A DNA stretch of 64,000 nucleotides from assembly GCA_029964075.1 (NCBI GenBank), contig CM057129.1, forward strand, positions 21,877,430 through 21,941,429, in the 5' to 3' direction. The notes beneath the pieces are model-generated. The model searched no databases. It was not told the origin of the DNA and saw only the letters and a list, made by a program, of their open reading frames with translations. Shown piece by piece: positions 23,226 through 33,438 of the stretch. Made by a program: the position numbers and the translations under genes. The DNA comes from Patiria pectinifera (Eukaryota; Echinodermata; Asteroidea; Valvatida; Asterinidae). Numbering within the stretch: position 1 is the first letter of the stretch; every line of letters starts with the position of its first letter.

Positions 23226-25158
23226 TGTCCTATATATCAAATTTAATAAAAAAAGATCTGTCAGAATGGAGTAGAAATTCGTGCCAAGAACGTGCAATCC
23301 CCGGGCGAGCGTTTGCAACTAAACAAACTTTAGTTCCGGGTCCATTTTCCCTCATGAAGTTTGTTGCGAGAGACTATAGAGGCTTATTTCAATGCGCTTT
23401 TCTAAATGATTCGTCAAACCCTATTACCATTACCATAGACGCTGAGAAGGCCATCAAACCATTAAGATAATAAAGCTGTTGGAAACACGCAAGAGTGCAG
23501 GAAGATGAAATTACATGCGTTGATATTATCTTGATTGAGAACACTGTATGGAATCACTCAGGAATATTACTGCTGGCTCGAGTTGCAATACAAATTGAGT
23601 CGTCTTGTTTTACGATCGGAATAACTGATGTGATGACGAGGGTGCTGGTATATTACAGAAATATGAGACAAAAATCATATGACATTTTATGCTCACACGC
23701 AATGAGGCTGCCTGGATGTTACAGCAATATAACAGAATTCAAAGTATAATTACTGTTAATACATGCAGAGTAAGGTACCGTAAAATATTATATTCTTAAA
23801 TTATTATATTCTTAAATTATTATATTCGACCTTCAGGTATAAGACAATATAGGCTAGCTCATACAATGCAACTGAACAGAAAGAACTGAGGAGTTAATGG
23901 AGTCGTGACATCCAGTCTCAAATTCTTTCACTAATTATTCAGACTATTTTCGCAATACTATACCTCTATTTGGAATATTTGAAAACTTAGTAGAAACCAT
24001 TCTGGAAAGGAAATTACACGATTAAATGTTGCACCAGCTAATGGGAACGTGTGTGTATCATTTGCTGATAATCGCGTGACTTATTTCATTTCGTTCATTT
24101 ATTATTTCTCAGGGAATAAAAGCACTGACAAGCAAACGAAGATAATACAAAACATGTAAATTAACAAGAAACTAGCATAAAACAGAAGATATAACACGAA
24201 CAGAGCAGCACCCTTGAAGGATTGCCAAACTGTGAACTAAATCACAATCAATTAAGTGGCTCTCGAAAATGCTGCATGCCAATATATATAATACACCAAA
24301 ATATAACATTGGGGGGGGGAACAAAATACAAATAGAAGATTCATTACAAAAATAAATAAGGATTTATGAGTACAACCTAAAACAAAACGAAGATTGATAT
24401 TAAAATATATATAAGATATTCTCATACAAGTTTCATTTTGGATGCGTTCTTATACAACAGATTGGCATCGTAGATAGCAACTATGCGAAGTCACCCAGCC
24501 TCGCTCTGGTTTTTAAAGGACGATTCTACGTAAAGAGCAAATAGACGCTCACAGTAATATAATCACGACTTGATTTGCATATTGTGAAGATGCAAAGATG
24601 AAGAGTAAATCAAACAGTTAAGTCAGTCTGGTGTCTGCAGTAGATCCCACGGAAACTATCAATCATTTAATGCATTCCAATGTAACGAAAACTATGTCAC
24701 CAGGATAGCTGTTAATAATGTTGTTTGCGCACTTTTTGACATGAGGGATTTGCCACATGCATCCCAGGAGTACGAATTGGAGTGTCATAGAGGGAATAAT
24801 GAAGTGGTCAGGGTAGATTCGTTTGATTGATAATAATAGATTTGTACTTTGACGGCAAAGTCAAGTGAATTGATACTTGGACAACAGTCTTCGGATACTT
24901 CAGGTGAATTCGAATGATTGATAATTCATCGTTTCTGAAAACAGTCGTCTTTAAATTCAGGCAAATTTGGAGAAATGAATTCATCAACTATTTAAAAAAA
25001 GTCGTCAGAGACCTAATTTATAGTGTAAATTGAAATCACTCACTACTGGAAATAGTCGTCGGATAATTGAATTCACTTTCTCTCTCTATCAATATTATTG
25101 TCGGTATTGCATACGTTTGTTTTTATGAAATAGTAGTTCGCTGCTACTTAGCTGCGTT
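23226..25158. other. no gene; small repeats only
   Basis: A 16-bp repeat of the type TTATATTCTTAAATTA occurs about 2.7 times at 23788-23829. On the minus strand, AATAATAAATGAACGAAATG (rc of about 24085-24104) resembles the tail region at 1511-1544 and could be another LINE 3' end. A poly-G run is at 24312-24319. Confidence 0.4.
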
Positions 25159-26222
25159 ATAGACCCTTTGCACGGTGCGCCATGACAGTTGGCAGGTATT
25201 TGTTCCTGTGTGCTACACTTGTTTGAACACTGCTTTTATTGAGTGGTAGGGAATAACCCGACCACTGTCTGGAATTGCTCCGATTAATTTTTGTTTCTTT
25301 CTTTCCTTTTTATTCCGGTCAATAATTATCCGCAGGTTTTCTCCTAAATGGTTTATGGAATGAAGTTGTAACTTTCAACATATATCTACCCTCATCCCAA
25401 GTTGTGCATATTACTCTGACGTTACGATGACGTCATCAGGTATTAAATTACTAGCGTTTTTTGGTCAAAATATGACAATTTCCCGTCAATTATAACTCAT
25501 AAACAAATTGAACAATCACATTCATACTTTGTGATCTGATGGACGATATCTTAATTAACATTTTTGATTGGAAGTTAAAGTCGTTTGACCTTTACTTCCG
25601 GGCCTACCGGAAGGTCAAAGTTTGGTGAATTCAAAATGAAGACGTTAGCCTGAAATCAAAACAAAGCCAAATTTCTTTCGAACGGTTTACGGGATGATCA
25701 CAAAACCTAGTGTGAATTTGTACCATGTTATGAATTTTTTTCAAATTTGTTACGTCATCATGACGTCATCAGGTATAAAATTACAGGCGATTCGAGGGCA
25801 AATTTTGACAAAATAGTTTGTGCTATATCTTTTGAACTAAATAGAGTATGGTGTTCGTTCTTTCATGAGGTTGTAGACTTATGCCGTGAGAAACATTTCT
25901 TGTTCCCGGACACAAAGCCGCTTGACCTTTACTTCCGGTGTTATCGGAAGTGCTATAAAAACTGACTATAACTCAAAAGCGGAAGCATTTTACTACAGAC
26001 ATATATATTATGAAAATATAATTGTTTATGGAAAGGATATAATTTCGTGATCCTTTGTTCTAATATACACATATTCATGACGATAGGCCTACTCGGCCGT
26101 GTTTATTGAAAAAATTGCCTGCCCGACCACTCTGCTCTGTGTTTGTAACTCAACAAATGCGAACCTCTAGTTGTAACTGAATTTAATTAGCATTGCCATT
26201 GCGCACTGTGCAAAGGGTTTAT
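25159..26222. mobile_element. ~1.06 kb TIR element with internal duplicated units
   Basis: The ends 25159-25184 and 26197-26222 are imperfect inverted repeats with the core ACCCTTTGCAC-GTGCGC-ATG. Inside are two diverged direct units about 330 bp apart. Each carries TGACGTCATCAGGTAT-AAATTAC (25427 and 25758) and, further on, a TTGACCTTTACTTCCGG hairpin (about 25587-25619 and 25921-25950) with a CCGGAAG or TCGGAAG partner. No transposase frame is present. The end type does not let me assign a superfamily. Confidence 0.55.
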
Positions 26223-28487
26223 TCCTCGTACTTTAGATCAGCACCGACCCGTACCCTCATCTTTAAAATCCATCACATCTTCAAGAGGATTGCTTGTCGC
26301 GAAAGACCTATTGTCAGTCTCGACTCTGACAGATCAGCTTTATCCGCAACCTTGGCCGGTTGACATGACTGCAAGTTACGGATGACTGGGGCATCTAGTT
26401 GATTAATTTGTCGGATCCTGCCACCATTGTTGAGAGATCTATGGGCCGGTCCAGAGTTCGAATTGATGAGCCCAGTGAAGTTGTCTGGTAGATACTTAAC
26501 CAGACGCGAGGCTCTAGAGACGCAGACTGGTCGAATGGAAATTGCGCGCCCGAAGATTAACAGCTGATTCAAGTGGATGAAGTGGACTTCCTTGTCAGGA
26601 GGAAATTAAGTTATGAAATTAAAAATTTAAAAGGACTGAGGAAATTCTGTCTAGATCGGTTTTCCCTGCAGGCATATTTGGGTCATATTTCCTAATTATT
26701 TTTTTGCGGCAAGAAAATATTAGTAGACTAAGTGTAAACAAAACGGCCTTTATAATACAAATCATGCAGTTAATGCATACTAGTTCAAGTCACGTGATAA
26801 GATTCCCAAAATGAACCTAAAAGGCAAACCCGAGCTGTAAATTGAATGATTTAAGAGGAAAATATATGAATCGGACCTTATTATGGCTTTCCTGCAGTGT
26901 ATGTGGTAGTTAAGTTATTGGATGAAGTACAAAAACCGATCTTCTACAGTCAGTTGCTATACTTTCATATGGAAAGAAACAAGGAAACGTTATTGCAGAA
27001 GCCTACTGATTAAACATAATCGCGAGTACCCTCAACTATTGCAGTTTTGAACTTGCACTTTTTTGGCCCAGTGAAGTGTTTTACCATATACGTGTATCAA
27101 TTAAATGTATGATAATAAAATAAAGCGTGTTGTCCTCGGACATTTAACCTTGAGAGTACCGGATTACTGAAACGATACCCGGAGAAAACAAAATCGGGTC
27201 GTTTTAGATTAATTTCTTTCAAAAGCCAATTATAAACAAAGGTCGAAATTCTAAACCCTGTTGTTAAAATGTCATCTTTCAATATCGAACGCGTATAGTT
27301 TTACCCCTTTTTAAGCACACCAACATTCCCCCTGTAAAAAAAAAATGAAAAAAGCAGGGGGGAGAGAATTTTGCACCCTTTTATTGGTGCAAACATAAAC
27401 TACAATTAATTGAAAACAAAATAGAGGGATTAAACAAAATACACGACCTAATGTTTCGATCCTACTTAGGATCCAAAAGTACCATCTCATTTTGTAGATT
27501 TGCATATTTCAGGTCTATTCACTCAGTAAGCAGATTGTAGCAGTTTTGTTCATTCTCAAAAATATACAAATAAAAATTTCATACAAAATGAAACCAATGC
27601 AATACATTGAGACGTTTTACCCACTGTTTTTGGAGTATTAGCATTTAGATTAGGTTCCACAGGTAAACTGAGTTGGATTTGAACTTGAAGCTCCCTAGCG
27701 ATGATTTAAAAAAAAATGAAGCGCAAAATATACACTTTATTATACGTGCCGCTTAAAGTGAGGAAATAGATGAAAACAGTAATGATAATCGACAGTGGTT
27801 GCAATTCAACAGGTCTTGGGATTGATTGAGAACACAATCCCTGTCCGACTAGGAGATATGCACGGTCACGTATGCAGGCAATAAGATATGCTGTCAGAAA
27901 GTGTGGACATCTATGGGGGATTGGGAAAGGATCAAACGAAAATAAACTGCCTCTACTTTTCCGATAAAAGAATTAACGTATGACAACTTCCATTTCAGAA
28001 ACTTCTTTTCGGACCGAAGGAATTCCCATTGGTTCTTCTACCAACTAGGGAATTTAAATCTCATCTACCAAGAAATTGGCTTAAGATCGAAATCCTCAGA
28101 CCAACAGAGAAATAATATTACGACCCGAGGTATGGCATATAACTGATATCTTGTAAACAATTCAAGTGACTTCGCCTAAAACAAAAAAAACAGCGGTCTC
28201 GGAGGCCCGGGTGCATTTACGGTTAATACTGCTGAAACCATAGGGTTTCCTCTGAAACTATACGATTTCAACTCACGGGAAACACATCAACACGAAAACA
28301 GGGTTTCTGACCTGCAGTGGAACGATTTGCAAATCATAGGGAAGAGCTTAGTGTAAATCAGCAGGAAAATCCGTTGAATTAAAATGGATAGTTCATGCTC
28401 GATAGAAAATATATCAGAATAATCAGGCAACTAAGACGCACACTAGTCGGTAGGTCGGTCTGTTGTTTACTTGGTACAGGTAAAAAG
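26223..28487. other. no recognisable gene
   Basis: A 99-codon minus frame (26273-26572) sits in a slightly CpG-richer patch but is not recognised. The remainder is AT-rich unique-looking sequence up to the start of family A copy 2. Confidence 0.4.
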
Positions 28488-28641
28488 GGCAAACCAGTCA
28501 GCCACTTCCACAAATCTGGAAAGCTACTCACAACTCTCCATGGTGTTTGAGACACACATATAATTAATGCCTATTTCATCATCATCTTTTTTTTCTGTTC
28601 ATATTTTTTTGGGGGGAGGGGAGGGTAATCCGATGAATTTT
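28488..28641 (+). mobile_element. family A TIR element, copy 2, left part
   Basis: Matches the left ~155 bp of copy 3 (53062 onward): an AAACCAGTCA end, CTCACAACTCTCC, ACACACAT-AAT, TTTCATCATC and the T/G run leading to GGTAATCCGATGAATTTT. Alignment breaks at about 28641 and resumes at 31142, so the element is split by a 2.5 kb insertion. Confidence 0.75.
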
Positions 28642-28656
28642 CCTGAGTAAGACGCT

Positions 28657-28855
28657 CATGGGCGTCGCAGGGGGGGGGGGGTGGCAAGGCGGCGCCCGCC
28701 CCCCCCCCCCCGAAAACAAAAAAAAATAAAGGGAAAAAAGGAAAAAGAGGTGCAAAGCCATATTGCTGTTAATTTGATGGGAGGGGGGTAGGCCAAATGC
28801 TGGGGAAACATTTGCTTTGCCCCCCCCCCTGGAAAAAGTCCTGGCGACGCCCATG
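28657..28855. mobile_element. hAT-like MITE, 199 bp
   Basis: The termini CATGGGCGTCGC (28657-28668) and GCGACGCCCATG (28844-28855) are perfect inverted repeats, extended by CAGG / CCTG. The element is flanked by 8-bp direct repeats AAGACGCT (28649-28656) and AAGACACT (28856-28863), differing at one base. Eight-base duplications with a GGGCGTCG-type end fit the hAT superfamily. The interior has poly-G and poly-C tracts and no coding capacity, so the glycine-rich frames here are artefacts. Confidence 0.8.
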
Positions 28856-28863
28856 AAGACACT

Positions 28864-30470
28864 TGAACTTGTAGTGGAAGATCAGTTCAGCCTGTATCGT
28901 ACTGGAAATTGTTTATACATGTATGATAAAGCCTCAACACCTGCCCCACCATATATTGAGACAGTTTTGCTGCGAGTCCAGAACGATGTTCTTACTGCTA
29001 TGGACCAAGGTAGATTATCTGTCCTTGTTCTCCTGGATTGTCTTCAGCATTTGTCTCTGTGGATCACAATATCCTGTTGAACCTACTCAAAAACCACTAC
29101 GGAATAGACGGAGTAGCTCTGGCATGGGTCCTCCCCTACATTACATCGAGATCCAAATACATATATTATGCATCTATCGATGATGTCTCTACGCCTACCT
29201 CGAATACGGGGTTCCTCGGGGATCTTTTCTTTGGGGGGAGGGGGGGCAGCAGTTATTCTGTATGTACACAGCTCTCATATCCAGTTTTATTCAGAGGCAT
29301 GGATTGCACTACCACTATTATGCTGATGACATACAGATATATCTGTCTGTTGACCCCATTCAATCTGCTGTGGATTCTGCGCTTCAGCGCATTGAGTGTT
29401 GCCTCAATGATCTTCGCAAATTGATGTCCTGCAACCTTCTGAACAAGTCAGAAACTGAGTTCCTTGTTGATGGATCACGTCAGCAAAGAGCCGAGGTGAA
29501 TATTCATCATGTTAGAGTGAATGGCACTGACATTGCCCCAATCTGATCATGTTAGACATTTGGGTGTCGTGTTTGATTCAGCGCTAACAATAGATCAGCA
29601 CATTGCTTCTACATCAAAGGCTGCTTGTTTATACATAAAAAACATTGGAAGAATTCGCCAGCATCTTAAAAGACCTGTTGCTGAGCTTCTCATTCATGCA
29701 TTTGTGACAACGCATTTTTGCAACTCCCTCTTAGTCAATCTGAGTTGTGCACAGCTTACCAGACTTCAGCGACTCCAAAACATGGGCAGCAAAGATAATA
29801 CTCTCTAAATTCCACGTTTTAGCCGTTTTAGAGTGAAAATCACTCTCTCTTTCGATTGAAATTGTCTGGAAAAAAAGAACCACTCCAGTCGAAGCTCAAG
29901 TGAAAAAAATCAATCTTTACGATTGAAGAAATTTCACTCTAAAACGTCTAGTCCCTAGTTTCCGACTGTGAGAGTGAATCTTCACTCGAATGGAGTGAAT
30001 TTTCACTCTTTGGAATTCAGAGAGTAACTCTTAGGAATAAGCGCTCCCATGTTGCTCATTTTACAGGAAATTCATTGGCTTCCAGTTTATCAGAGGATTT
30101 TGTATGAGACTGACCTTATGGTGTTTTAATAAATTCATGGTGAAGCACTACATATCTGAACTACATATCTGAACTCCTCCACCGATACAAGCCAGTACGT
30201 TCGTGTCTTCGATCTGCTGATCAAGACTTACTTATTGAATGACTGGTGCATACTTCATTGGAACACAGATCTTTCAAGTCATGGGGAGCAAAGTTGTGGA
30301 ATAGGTTGTCATACTCCGTTAGAATTGCTCCGACAACTTCTGGCTTTAAATCGACTCCGAAGACCTATTTGTTCTCAGAGGCAATTAACGTCAACATAAA
30401 TTGTGAACTGATGTCTGACTTTATAATGCGCTGCCTTATTGCTGGTTAGAAATATTGGGCTGATAGAAAT
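28864..30470 (+). pseudogene. CR1/L2-type LINE reverse transcriptase, broken
   Basis: Fragments in several frames line up with one RT domain. ETVLLRVQNDVL and SVLVLLD (28954-29037, motif A region) are followed after a frameshift by VDHNILLNLLKNHYGIDG (from about 29056), then a shift to HYHYYADDIQIYLSVDP with the YADD catalytic box at 29319-29330. Next comes DHVRHLGVVFDSALTIDQHI (from about 29545), then LQEIHWLPVYQRILYET (from about 30061) and FKSWGAKLWNRLS plus FKSTPKTYLF (30270-30372) near the C terminus. HWLPV and KLWNSLP-like motifs are typical of CR1/L2 LINEs. It lacks the endonuclease, has at least three frameshifts, a poly-G block at 29233-29246, a 226-bp inserted MITE and a 15-bp duplication (ACTACATATCTGA) near 30147-30175. 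It is non-functional. Confidence 0.9.
29800..30025. mobile_element. MITE inserted in the LINE pseudogene
   Basis: The ends ACTCTCTAAATTCCA (29800-29814) and TGGAATTCAGAGAGT (30011-30025) are inverted repeats with 14 of 15 matched. The insertion cuts the LINE frame between LQN-GSKD and the LQEIHWLPV segment, so removing it restores LINE continuity. The interior is full of alternating GAGTGAA and TTCACTC words, with an inner inverted pair TTTTAGAGTGAAA (29817-29829) / TTTCACTCTAAAA (about 29932-29944). ACTCT appears on both sides and may be the target duplication, but it also belongs to the repeat end, so this is ambiguous. Confidence 0.75.
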
Positions 30471-31141
30471 ATTTTTGTGGGATCAGTTGATTCTATAATT
30501 ACAGCCTGAAAATAGGGTAGGTGGTTATTATTATATTTAATATTATTTCAGGGCTCCTTTTTGTGGAGTTAAATCCAGTCGCCATTCACTGTTGGATCCA
30601 CCCATTGGTTGGGGACTGCGCCGATACATCCCACCGGCCGATACATCCCTGAGGCCCGTCCGCTCAAGACCAAGGTCGCGGATATCTCATCCTCCAAGCC
30701 CCAAGAATCGTCCACCACTTCATTGTCAAGCAAGGACCGGTTCTTGGACCGCTGGACAAAGACTCATCCTAAGAACTGTTAGCTTTTCGCCTTTCAGCGA
30801 CTTCAGGTTGTAAATGTATGGTGAATATGTAAATTATTAATATTGGTCCTATAGGTCATGAAATTAGAGTATGAATCTGGTGTTTGCATTTTATAATTTA
30901 TTTGGCAGAATTCTCCCCATTTGCTGATTTTGATATATTTGTGTAGATAGTGCAAATAAATAGTTGTACCCTGTAAATTTGCCTGCATTTATTATTTTGT
31001 CTGAGCGTTGTTACGATGAGACCGGGGACACATTGCGTGTGAGAGGGTAGGGGGGACCCGGGTTTGTGACATAGGGTTTGACATTGTAAGTACCATGAGC
31101 GCCCATCTGTGGCGGATACCGGCGCTTTACAAGTCTTCTTC
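30471..31141. other. unassigned right part of the nested insertion
   Basis: Lies between the LINE C-terminal codons and the resumption of family A copy 2. It holds a TTATTATTATATTTAATATT stretch at 30525-30545 (possibly the LINE tail), a GC-richer portion at 30590-30790, a polyadenylation-type AATAAA at 30955-30960 and a G-rich run near 31046. It may be a further repeat, for example an LTR fragment, but I see neither a second copy nor clear ends. Confidence 0.35.
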
Positions 31142-31452
31142 AATTATTTTGGTAGAAATTGTTCATCCGAAGATGATCATCCCTAAAGGTAAACCTTACT
31201 CCCATCCACTTTTCGAAAAAATGATACCTAGTACGCTCTATTTCAAAATAGAGCAATTTTAGGGCCCAATTTCATCCAACTTTCACAGAAATAATTAAGC
31301 TCGCAGTCCTGTTCACGGCTTCCGCCCTTCTCTTTTACACACCATCAAGTTCATGGCCCACAAAATGCTCTAATAACAGAACATTTGAGGGAATGCAAAT
31401 CGTGATTTGGCCGGCGTAGGCAACATTGGGCCTTTTTACTGGTCTGTACCCA
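31142..31452 (+). mobile_element. family A TIR element, copy 2, right part
   Basis: Resumes the alignment at ATTTTGG-AGAAATT-TCATCCGAAGATGATCA and runs to the terminal repeat TTTTTACTGGTCTGTACCC (31433-31451). Bases repeated across the split are roughly GATGAATTTT (left) and CAATTATTTT (right), a possible imperfect target duplication. Confidence 0.75.
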
Positions 31453-32556
31453 GAAGCTTGTGCAGTGATACCGTAGCTGCCCTCCTATGTGACCCGTGGT
31501 GTGACCCCTGATAACGTGTTTTTTCCGATTATAGATATCGGGGGGGGGGTCTTCAGACTCTATAGATGTGGGGGCAAGGACCACTCCGCCAGCGTATTAT
31601 TGCAATGCTTTGTTGTCTTTCCTCCTTAAGTTTCTTGCAATCTACAGCGCAACTTGGCCCCATTTTAGGAACTTGGCTCTTGTTTCATATTTCAAAAAAA
31701 ATAAGCTGGCCACTTCTATGTATGTAACTTTACCGGTACCACTGTAATATTGATTTCATCATATTTTTCCGTATAATTCAATTTCAAAACAGCTTTGGTT
31801 CCGATAAAGATGTGTTTATCGAACTGACATGCGTGAAATCAAATACTCAGTAAGAGGTATAGGGTATCATTGGACTATAAGATGTGGACGCTGAACATGG
31901 GGGGGAGTAGTATCGGTTCCGTAATGCACGTAACTAGAGCTAAAGCAAAGAAAGGACGGCCAACTCACCGTTCCCATTATTTCAAAAGACAACAATCTTA
32001 ACTTTCCAAATTGGTTTGATGGTGCTCTAGTTGCATTTTGAAAGGCACAAAACTTTGTGAACCTAATACCTGAAAGTAAATTTTTGGAGTAGACATTACA
32101 GATACATTTATGATTCGCTGTATCGGAAGAGGGACGGGCGCCCTCATGCGTCCGATGATTAAACCCTTTAGAAACTGTGTCTATTCGCCGTTTCGCCTTG
32201 TAGCAGATGCTCTCGCAGCGAAAAGACTTTGTAAAAAGTCCCTGGTTACAACGTAAAGGCCTTGATTGTTTTACCCCAATCATTTACCGATATTTGCCCA
32301 CACTTGGAAACAATTTACGATGCAGATGGATCATTTAAAAAAATATATATATAATAATAAATAGAGTAATTTTAATACAAATCTCATTAACCCTCTAACT
32401 GCATATACCGGAATATGTATTTAACAAAAAATAAAACATGTTACAAATAACAACAATAGTAAAAAAAAAATAAAAAAAAATTGTGTTTTTCTTGTTAGCG
32501 AAGACGACGGTACGTATTTCACCGATCACCAACGCGTACGGGCAGCCGCTGTAGCT
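31453..32556. other. no recognisable gene
   Basis: A 138-codon minus frame (31867-32283) is the only notable open frame and is not recognised. An A/T run with (TA)n and (TAA)n is at 32336-32364. Confidence 0.4.
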
Positions 32557-33438
32557 GTTACGTAGTAAAATAAAGGTCTTTGCAATGGTGCACCCAAGGG
32601 AGGGGGGGATAGGGGGGGCTTGAGACACCCCCTCCCCCAGATTTAGTCCCTTTTTTGTTTCTTCTTTTTTGTAATATTTTTTTGTTAGTCCCACGATTTG
32701 ACCTTTGTGATATGTATGTGGCCTATTTGCGAGTATAATAGGGGTGTAAGTGGCGCAACCAACGTCAAAACAGAACAAAGATATAAATTGTCTCTTCAGT
32801 GTGGTAACGACGCTAAAAACCTTTTCAAATATAAAAAAAAAAAGTAATTATGGCCAAAAACGTACAAAAAAAAAAAAAAAAAAATCATTCGCTTTTTTGT
32901 TGGGTTTTTTACATTTAACCAGTCAGTTTTAAATCGTTTCAGTTAAATGTATACATTTTAACCGTGCACACTAACCTTACATTCAACGAAAACGTATAAC
33001 GACTTTCTCAATTTTTTTTTTTTCCTGAAATGATATTTATAAACTGAAAAATTATCCCCAATAAAAATGTCGCCTGTTTTGAATTTGTGACCCAATACTT
33101 TCGTTACACACGACACGGAAAAAAAAAAAATGCATCAAATAAAAATTTATCAAAGTACTTCGAGCGTGATGTTGACCGATACTTCAGTGGGTCAAACTGC
33201 GACTGCAGGCATTCAAATTTGCTGATTATCAGTATTTCATATTTTGAGTGCGCATGCGCGCAAACTAAATGAGCGGCTGAAACATACGTGAAAAGAGTCC
33301 GCCCCCCCCCCCCAAAAACAAATTTAATTTCACTTCCAAAAATTTTAGATTTGAAAAAAAAAAAAAAAATTGTGTGCCCCCCAAAAAAAATCCGGGGTGC
33401 CCAACTGGGTCATTGTTACGTAGTGAAAGAAAGGTCTT
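32557..33438. repeat. 24-bp direct repeats flanking an ~830 bp segment
   Basis: The 24-mers at 32557-32580 and 33415-33438 match at 22 of 24 positions (GTTACGTAGT ... AAAGGTCTT). The intervening sequence starts with a G-rich tract that can pair with CACCCCCTCCCCC (32586-32639) and ends with C- and A-runs. It could be an inserted element with a long target duplication, or a small tandem duplication that has since diverged. Confidence 0.5.

Noticed and set aside
28582-28862. Glycine/proline-rich minus-strand frames
   Set aside because: They are translations of poly-G/poly-C tracts inside an hAT-like MITE.
30540-31030. Solo LTR with a TGTTGGATCC start and an AATAAA signal
   Set aside because: No matching end, target duplication or second copy; kept only as an unassigned stretch.
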